Shown here piece after piece: positions 59,418-64,000 of a DNA stretch of 64,000 nt. Every line of letters begins with the position of its first letter. Positions within the stretch are counted from its first letter, which is position 1. Source of the stretch: Bosea sp. ANAM02 (lineage in GTDB: Bacteria; Pseudomonadota; Alphaproteobacteria; Rhizobiales; Beijerinckiaceae); NCBI RefSeq assembly GCF_011764485.1, contig NZ_AP022848.1:3004001-3068000 (forward strand). Direction: 5' to 3'. Both the position numbers and the translations under genes were made by a program. Below the pieces are notes generated by a model, which searched no databases, had not been told where the DNA came from, and saw only the letters and a list, made by a program, of their open reading frames with translations.

Positions 59418-60029
59418 TCAACCGCGCAGAGGCTGGATTGCGTCCAGCTCGGCAGGCGACCGCCCCGTCAATGTTGATAGGATGCGATAGACGCTTGCCC
59501 GACCTATGCCGAGGCGCCCCGCGATCTCAGTCGCACCCATCCCCTGATAGTGAAGCTCAGCCACATCGGAAGCCTTCGCGCGGGCAGTCGGCGCCCGGCC
59601 CTTATATTTGCCGGCAGCCTTCGCCGCCGCGATCCCGGCTCGCTGGCGTTCCAACATCAGGTCGCGCTCAAACTCTGCCATGCCGGCCAGCACCGTGAGC
59701 GTGAGCTTCCCGGTTGGGGCCGTCGTGTCGATGCCGAGCGAGACAATGCGGACTTCGCAGCCCTTCGCCTGCACAGACTTTACGGTCGAAAGCAGGTCGA
59801 TGGCAGAGCGTGCTATGCGATCCGGCTTGGTCACAACGAGCACATCGCCCGGCCGGACAAAGTCGATAGCCTCGCGGAGCTTGGGCCGCTCGTTATCAAC
59901 GCCTGATCCATGCTCCTCAAAGATGCGCTCGCAGCCGAGACGCGACAGCTCGGCCACCTGATCGGCCAAGCCTGCGGTTTGTTCTGCCGTTGACGTTCTC
60001 GCGTAGCCGACAAGCACCTGCACCTCCAT
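59418..60029 (-). CDS. Serine recombinase, resolvase/invertase type
   Basis: A 203-residue small serine recombinase. The catalytic region starts VLVGYARTSTAEQTAGLADQV with the nucleophilic serine in ARTSTAEQ, and continues VLVVTKPDRIARSAIDLL and the long E-helix EFERDLMLERQRAGIAAAKAAGKYKGR. The C-terminal HTH reads GMGATEIAGRLGIGRASVYRIL. It is the right size for Tn3-type resolvases and DNA invertases. The ATG at 60029 gives the family-like start; the frame also has an ATG 14 codons upstream. A cluster of TGAGAC motifs lies directly upstream. Its role here may be resolution or inversion. Confidence 0.9.
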   Translation of the reverse strand: MEVQVLVGYARTSTAEQTAGLADQVAELSRLGCERIFEEHGSGVDNERPKLREAIDFVRPGDVLVVTKPDRIARSAIDLLSTVKSVQAKGCEVRIVSLGIDTTAPTGKLTLTVLAGMAEFERDLMLERQRAGIAAAKAAGKYKGRAPTARAKASDVAELHYQGMGATEIAGRLGIGRASVYRILSTLTGRSPAELDAIQPLRG

Positions 60030-60030
60030 T

Positions 60031-60145
60031 GTCTCAATAGGCTCATTAATGTTGAGCAAAGGATGTCTCAAAAATCAAGCGCCATTTGTATGAGACTACT
60101 GAGGGAGTCGCATGAGACGCCTCGCACGGGCCTGCCCTGTGAGAC
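60031..60145. promoter_or_regulatory. Cluster of five TGAGAC motifs upstream of the recombinase
   Basis: The hexamer occurs as GTCTCA at 60031 and 60065 and as TGAGAC at 60091, 60113 and 60140. The first two are in inverted orientation relative to the last three. Spacing is 22-34 bases. It may be the res-like crossover and accessory sites of the recombinase or an operator array controlling its promoter. Confidence 0.55.
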
Positions 60146-60364
60146 GTCGCCGTGCCCTTCACCGGAGCCCCTTAACGTTTCCCTAGCCGGCCAACACTGG
60201 AGGCCCAACCGGGGCATGGGGGGATTTTCGGGCCAGCCTCCCCGTGAGAACCCTCTCGGATTTTAGCGCCGGATATCCGGATCAGCGGCGCCATTTCAAA
60301 GTTCCTGTGCACACCGCAAAGCGGTGCTGATGAACTCACGACAAAGGTGCCGTAGCTTCGGCAC

Positions 60365-60991
60365 ATGCAGTTCCTGTCCACCATCGAAGTCAAAGACTGG
60401 CTCATGATCTCCGCGACGATCTTGGGGCCGATCCTTGCAGTACAGGCACAAAAAGCCATCGAGCGATGGAGGTCGCGTAGAGAGGCGAAACTCCGCATTT
60501 TCTATGTGCTTATGGCCAATCGAGCGACACAGCTCGCTCCTGAGCATGTCCACGCATTAAACCAGATAGATCTTGAGTTTTTGCCCGCCCCTTTTTGGTT
60601 GGCGCCATGGCAATACAATAAAGACAAAGCCGTAACCTCGGCCTGGGCGCTTTATTCGCAAACGCTCAATAAGGACACAACAAATATAACTGAAGCTGAG
60701 TTCGTCTCTTGGCGCGATCGATGCAATGATCTTTTCTATGATTTGCTTCACAAGATTTCATTGAACCTCGGCTTTCATTTCGACAGAGCCCAGCTTTCCA
60801 AAGGCGCCTATCATCCGACCGGCCATTGGCACCGTGAACGCCTGCAAAACATGGTTCTTGAAGGGGCGGCGAAGGTCCTTTGGGGTGAGCAGGAGCTGAA
60901 GATGGCTGTTACCGCCCTCCCCGAGGCACCGGAGGCTGCGCCACACCTAGCGCGTCCGACCCGGACTAAGCCCGAGCGCGATAAGGCATAG
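60365..60991 (+). CDS. DUF6680-like membrane-anchored protein
   Basis: A 208-residue protein. The N-terminal helix (WLMISATILGPILAVQAQKAIERW) is followed by KLRIFYVLMANRATQLAPEHVHALNQIDLEF, a signature I associate with the DUF6680 family. The rest is helical with WHRERLQNMVLEGAAKVLWGEQEL near the C-terminus, and the end is Pro/Glu/Arg-rich. The function is unknown. It lies between the two recombinase genes in the opposite direction and may be cargo of the element. Confidence 0.65.
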   Translation: MQFLSTIEVKDWLMISATILGPILAVQAQKAIERWRSRREAKLRIFYVLMANRATQLAPEHVHALNQIDLEFLPAPFWLAPWQYNKDKAVTSAWALYSQTLNKDTTNITEAEFVSWRDRCNDLFYDLLHKISLNLGFHFDRAQLSKGAYHPTGHWHRERLQNMVLEGAAKVLWGEQELKMAVTALPEAPEAAPHLARPTRTKPERDKA

Positions 60992-61037
60992 TTTGAGTGC
61001 CGGCATCGAACCCAAGGCAGGAGGGGCGCTCTTGCGG

Positions 61038-62660
61038 CTACACCGGCTTCGCTGTCTTCTCCAGCGAATACCGGGGAAACCGCTTCATCTCCGCAGCCAA
61101 GTCCTCAACTGTCGGCGTCTCGTAGTCGTCCCCAACGTCACTCGATGAGTGCCCGCACATGCCGAACCGGATGCGCCTCTCTATCTTCGCCCGCGCCGCC
61201 TGCCGCTTGAACGTGTGCCGCCAAGCGTGGTTCGGGGAGATACCGGGGTCATTGACTCCAAGGTCGCGGACCCAATCTGCCAGCTTCTCTCGGGATTTCA
61301 CCCAAGGGGCCTTTTTGGGGTCCGTAACGTCTACCGTCTTCGCCCGCTGAGCGGCCGGATCGTAGAACAGAGGGCCGCTGCCGGCTTTCCTGACGAAGTC
61401 AACGAAGCCCTGCTCAATCAGATGCTCATGCAGCGGGACGGTGCGGGCCTTGCCGCCCTTCACGGCGCCGGCCTCGGGCGTGATCTTGACGAGCCAATAC
61501 CCATCCTTGTGCCGCGTCAGGTCGCCCCCTCGAAGTTGCGTCATCTCGCCGGGGCGGCTGCCTGTATAGGCGCAGAGCCACGGGACCCACCGCCGAGCGG
61601 CAGCGTTGTAGTGCGCCATCTGAGCGGGAGGCTTGGCCAAGGTGCCCCGGAGAATGGTCTTCCACTCCTCTTCCGTGAACTCCCTCTCACGAACTTTTGG
61701 GGCAGCCTTCGGGACAGCGACACGGACGCCATCAAATGGGTTTGCGGCGATCTTTTTGTTATCCAGCGCCCAACCGAATACGACACGCGCCGACCGTAGC
61801 CAGATGCCGTTGACGACGACAGCCGACCGCTCGGGGGTCACAAGCGTTCCCTTCCAATCAAGCACGTCCTCAGCGCTGATCTCCGCGATATCACGCCCCG
61901 TGAAGCGGGCATCCAATGCTTTGAAGACCGCCCGCCAGCGGTTGACCGTCGATGCCGCCGGCCTCCGCTCCTTCACCCATGCCTCAAAGACCGTCCAGCA
62001 TGTCATGCCGGCCGAGGCGCGGGACTTGAACTCTGGGAACTTCGCTTCTCGTTTGCTGGGCGAATAATCGCCCTGGCTGCGGCGACGCAGGGCAGCAAGG
62101 GCAGCACTGTATTCCGGCTCTAGCGCACCAAGGAAGCGCTCCATTCCCTCCGCGTTGAGCGCAAGGTTCTTCGCGGCGAGGAACGTGGACACCCGCGCCA
62201 GCTCCATCAGCACGCTCCGCAAGTGACGGCGGACGTTAGGATGGTCCTGCAAAGACTCCTCACCCGCTTCCTCGGCCCCGGCAAAGCGCGTCCGGGCGTC
62301 CTCCCATTGGCTATGCTCAATGTCCCAATCGTCAGCCCTCCCCGGCTCCTCTTCGTGCCGGGAGATGAACCAGCCGTACCACTGACCTGCCAATCCGTGG
62401 GCTTCGCGGAAGGACAACGAGACGCCGCCGCCTGTCGCCTGCGCCATGAGGCGTTCGATACGCGACGTGATTTCAGCGTCCCAATCGCGCAGCTCAATCT
62501 TAGCCTGCCCCATAGGCAGAGATGCGGGCCGCCTAAAGCGCTCCTCTTGGGAGACGCCGAACGCTGCCTTGTAGGCCGCTCTTACCGACTCAGGGATACC
62601 TTTGCGGGCGAACCAATCGCCGTTTTTAGCGCGGGTTAGGGAAGTCATCGCAACAGCCAT
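61038..62660 (-). CDS. Tyrosine-type site-specific integrase
   Basis: A 540-residue phage-type integrase. The N-terminal arm-binding part has SLTRAKNGDWFARKGIPESVR. The SAM-like core-binding domain includes TVFEAWVKERRPAASTVNRWRAVFKAL. The catalytic domain carries R in AYTGSRPGEMTQL, HxxR in NHAWRHTFKRQA, the later histidine in MCGHSSSDVGDDYETPTVE and the tyrosine in DYETPT. It lies 86 bases from the tRNA-Glu gene that holds attR, the usual place for an integrase. Start at ATG 62660 with an AGGG upstream; a second ATG is four codons later. Confidence 0.93.
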   Translation of the reverse strand: MAVAMTSLTRAKNGDWFARKGIPESVRAAYKAAFGVSQEERFRRPASLPMGQAKIELRDWDAEITSRIERLMAQATGGGVSLSFREAHGLAGQWYGWFISRHEEEPGRADDWDIEHSQWEDARTRFAGAEEAGEESLQDHPNVRRHLRSVLMELARVSTFLAAKNLALNAEGMERFLGALEPEYSAALAALRRRSQGDYSPSKREAKFPEFKSRASAGMTCWTVFEAWVKERRPAASTVNRWRAVFKALDARFTGRDIAEISAEDVLDWKGTLVTPERSAVVVNGIWLRSARVVFGWALDNKKIAANPFDGVRVAVPKAAPKVREREFTEEEWKTILRGTLAKPPAQMAHYNAAARRWVPWLCAYTGSRPGEMTQLRGGDLTRHKDGYWLVKITPEAGAVKGGKARTVPLHEHLIEQGFVDFVRKAGSGPLFYDPAAQRAKTVDVTDPKKAPWVKSREKLADWVRDLGVNDPGISPNHAWRHTFKRQAARAKIERRIRFGMCGHSSSDVGDDYETPTVEDLAAEMKRFPRYSLEKTAKPV

Positions 62661-62746
62661 TTGTAGCGCCCTTTGTAGCGGAAGGGCGAGCGGAAGCCAT
62701 TGGAGACCAATAACTTCTTTCAGATCAAGCGCTTAAATGCTGTGGT

Positions 62747-62764
62747 GGCGCGGTCTACGGGAAT
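62747..62764. other. attR, right attachment repeat in the tRNA-Glu 3' end
   Basis: The 18 bases TGGCGCGGTCTACGGGAA are identical to 49299-49316. They cover the tRNA CCA, discriminator, acceptor stem and start of the T arm, so the tRNA gene stays intact after integration. Confidence 0.88.
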
Positions 62765-62821
62765 CGAACCCGTCTTCCCAGCGTGAAAGGCTGGTGTCCT
62801 AACCGATAGACGAAGACCGCT
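62747..62821 (-). tRNA. tRNA-Glu (TTC)
   Basis: On the minus strand the sequence starts GCGGTCTTCGTCTATCGG, has an anticodon stem-loop CCAGC-CTTTCAC-GCTGG with anticodon TTC (62788-62786), a T arm with GGTTCGATTCC, and ends AGACCGC-G-CCA with CCA encoded. The acceptor stem GCGGTCT/AGACCGC pairs fully. It is the integration target of the mobile element. Confidence 0.95.
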
Positions 62822-62922
62822 TTGCCGCGAACCGGTGCGGTTCGTGCCGAAGCGGGGCGAGGTATAGTGGCAGGCCTGCCGCTCCGCAAGCACCCGTTCA
62901 CAAGAAAATAGCCGGCGGCGCG

Positions 62923-64000
62923 TCAGACCGGCCGGGCGAGATCGAGGATGCGCAATTCCGCCGTCTCCCGGCCGCCCCAGCGATTCAGCGAGAGCGTCGC
63001 CGCGAGATGCACCATCTCGCCGCGCGCGGCGAACAGGGCCTGGCCGAGCGGCTCCTGCGCCGCCCGGAAAGCGATTCCCCCGATGCTGGCGCCGTCGCCC
63101 GAGCGCAGCTTGATGCGGACATGGCCGCCGGAGCCGATCTCGATCGCATCGGTCAGGCGATGCGCCGGGAAGACGAAGACCGGCTCGGGACTGCCCGAAC
63201 CGAAAGGACCGGCCTTGTCGATCTCGGCGAGGAGACGCGGCGTGGCACCACCGGCGCTCAGCGCGGCATCGACGAGCAGCGCCTCGGCATCGCCGGCCGC
63301 ATCGACCTCGCGCTGCAAATGCGTGTTGAGAAAGGCATGGAAAGCGTCGGCTTGGCCGGCCGCGAGCGTCACGCCGGCCGCCATCGCATGTCCCCCGCCC
63401 TTGACCGCATGGCCGGCCTCGACGGCGGCGCGCACGGCGCGGCCGAGATCGACGCCTGCGATCGAGCGGCCGGAGCCGGTCGCGCCGCCCTCCCCGTTCA
63501 GCGCCAGCGCGAAAGCCGGGCGGCGGAAACGCTCCTTCAACCGGGCCGCGACCAGCCCGACGATGCCGGGGTGCCAGTCGGCGCTGCCGGCGAGCAGGAC
63601 CGGCAGCTCGGCCATGCCGGCGAGCTCATGCTCGGCCTGCGAGACCGCCTCCAGCACCGCGAGACGCTCGATCTCCTGCCGCTCCTGATTGAGGCGGTTG
63701 AGCTCGGCCGCGATGCTGCGCGCCTCGACCTCGTCATCGGTCAGGAGCAGGCGCGCGCCGAGCGCGGCATCGCCGATGCGCCCCCCGGCATTGATGCGCG
63801 GGCCGAGCAGGAAGCCGAGATGCCAGGGCTGGATCGGCCCGTCGAGACCGGAGACGTCCATCAGCGCGGCAAGGCCGGGCCGGGCGCGGCTGCGCATCAT
63901 CGCCAACCCCTGCCGGACGAAGGCACGGTTGAGCCCCTGCAAGGGCACGACATCGGCCACCGTCGCCAGGGCGACGACATCAAGCATCGCCAGCAGGTCA
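62923..64000 (-). CDS. recJ: Single-stranded-DNA-specific exonuclease RecJ, 5' end outside the window
   Basis: The frame runs to the window edge, so only the C-terminal part (about 358 codons) is visible. It opens in the DHH domain (LDVVALATVADVVPLQGLNRAFV) and continues with LLGPRINAGGRIGDAALGARLLLTDD. The DHHA1 domain has SADWHPGIVGLVAARLKERF, GSGRSIAGVDLGRAV and GGHAMAAGVTL. The end is an OB-fold (PEPVFVFPAHRL, VRIKLRSGDG). RecJ degrades single-stranded DNA 5' to 3' in recombination and mismatch repair. Confidence 0.95.
   Translation of the reverse strand, partial: DLLAMLDVVALATVADVVPLQGLNRAFVRQGLAMMRSRARPGLAALMDVSGLDGPIQPWHLGFLLGPRINAGGRIGDAALGARLLLTDDEVEARSIAAELNRLNQERQEIERLAVLEAVSQAEHELAGMAELPVLLAGSADWHPGIVGLVAARLKERFRRPAFALALNGEGGATGSGRSIAGVDLGRAVRAAVEAGHAVKGGGHAMAAGVTLAAGQADAFHAFLNTHLQREVDAAGDAEALLVDAALSAGGATPRLLAEIDKAGPFGSGSPEPVFVFPAHRLTDAIEIGSGGHVRIKLRSGDGASIGGIAFRAAQEPLGQALFAARGEMVHLAATLSLNRWGGRETAELRILDLARPV

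Larger units (their letters stand above)
49299..62764. mobile_element. Integrated element (prophage remnant or satellite) at tRNA-Glu
   Basis: A 13.5-kb insert bounded by an 18-bp direct repeat, with the right copy inside the tRNA-Glu gene. The tyrosine integrase gene is the gene nearest the tRNA. Contents in order: broken membrane-protein and TIR genes (plus strand), a minus-strand block of two small unknown genes and T7-like internal virion proteins with accompanying small genes, an HNH-like gene, a MarR-like regulator gene, a serine recombinase gene, a DUF6680-like gene (plus strand), and the integrase gene. No head, portal, terminase, tail or lysis genes are present. It is either a decayed podovirus or a compact element that keeps only ejection proteins. 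Confidence 0.85.

Noticed and set aside
60365..62660. Replication origin or plasmid genes in the element
   Set aside because: No replication initiator, partition or mobilisation genes are seen; the element has integration and resolution functions only.
1..64000. CRISPR array
   Set aside because: No regularly spaced direct repeats with unique spacers were seen; the repeated motifs are palindromes or inverted repeats with irregular spacing.

Overview
The window is about 64 kb of high-GC DNA with alphaproteobacterial character. The signs are an imuA-imuB-dnaE2 mutasome behind a GTTC-N7-GTTC LexA box, a cysHDN cluster with an APS-type reductase, a MASE4 histidine kinase, and many genes overlapping by TGATG or ATGA. 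My best guess is Hyphomicrobiales, probably Bosea or a close relative; this rests on gene content and recalled similarity, not on a search. Both ends are cut inside genes: topA on the left, recJ on the right.

Layout. 1-5.3 kb: 3' part of topA, a small membrane protein, a Tlde1/DUF2778 peptidoglycan-type enzyme and an MFS transporter. 5.5-13.6 kb: an aerobic aryl-CoA degradation cluster with a fused flavin monooxygenase/old-yellow-enzyme reductase, SDR, MarR regulator, enoyl-CoA hydratase, acyl-CoA dehydrogenase, aryl-CoA ligase and RidA. It fits 2-aminobenzoyl-CoA (anthranilate) or salicylyl-CoA catabolism. 13.8-17.1 kb: assimilatory sulfate reduction (cysHDN), with a DUF2061-like membrane domain fused to CysN. 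17.5-23.6 kb: the SOS mutasome, whose dnaE2 carries an in-frame insertion made of dispersed repeats. 23.8-26.4 kb: cardiolipin synthase and an EEP-family phosphodiesterase. 26.8-32.5 kb: a heme-type TonB receptor, a HemS/HutX-like protein, a ChaN-like protein and a SbmA/BacA-like ABC transporter in one apparent operon. 32.6-40.3 kb: amino-acid or sulfur-compound genes (FAD oxidase, BisC-like molybdoenzyme, amino-acid binding protein, PatB-like C-S lyase, amidohydrolase). 40.3-49.1 kb: an MFS/DoxX/amidohydrolase/XapX operon, two hydrolases and a three-gene signalling set.

49.3-62.8 kb: an integrated element bounded by an 18-bp direct repeat whose right copy is the 3' end of a tRNA-Glu gene. 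It has a tyrosine integrase next to the tRNA, a serine recombinase, a MarR-like regulator, an HNH-like protein and a run of T7-type internal virion (DNA-ejection) proteins. I see no capsid, portal, terminase, tail or lysis genes. At its left end are two cargo genes, a membrane protein and a TIR protein, each broken by one in-frame stop codon. A GGTGCAG-N3/N5-CTGCACC palindrome is scattered through the element, and a 16-bp motif that could be a phage-type promoter occurs three times. This element is the best candidate for something undescribed.

Several families of long inverted repeats lie between genes, often at convergent junctions, and two have been taken into coding sequence (dnaE2 and the 3' end of the acyl-CoA dehydrogenase gene). 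Functions are assigned by reading motifs and recalling families; no search was run.
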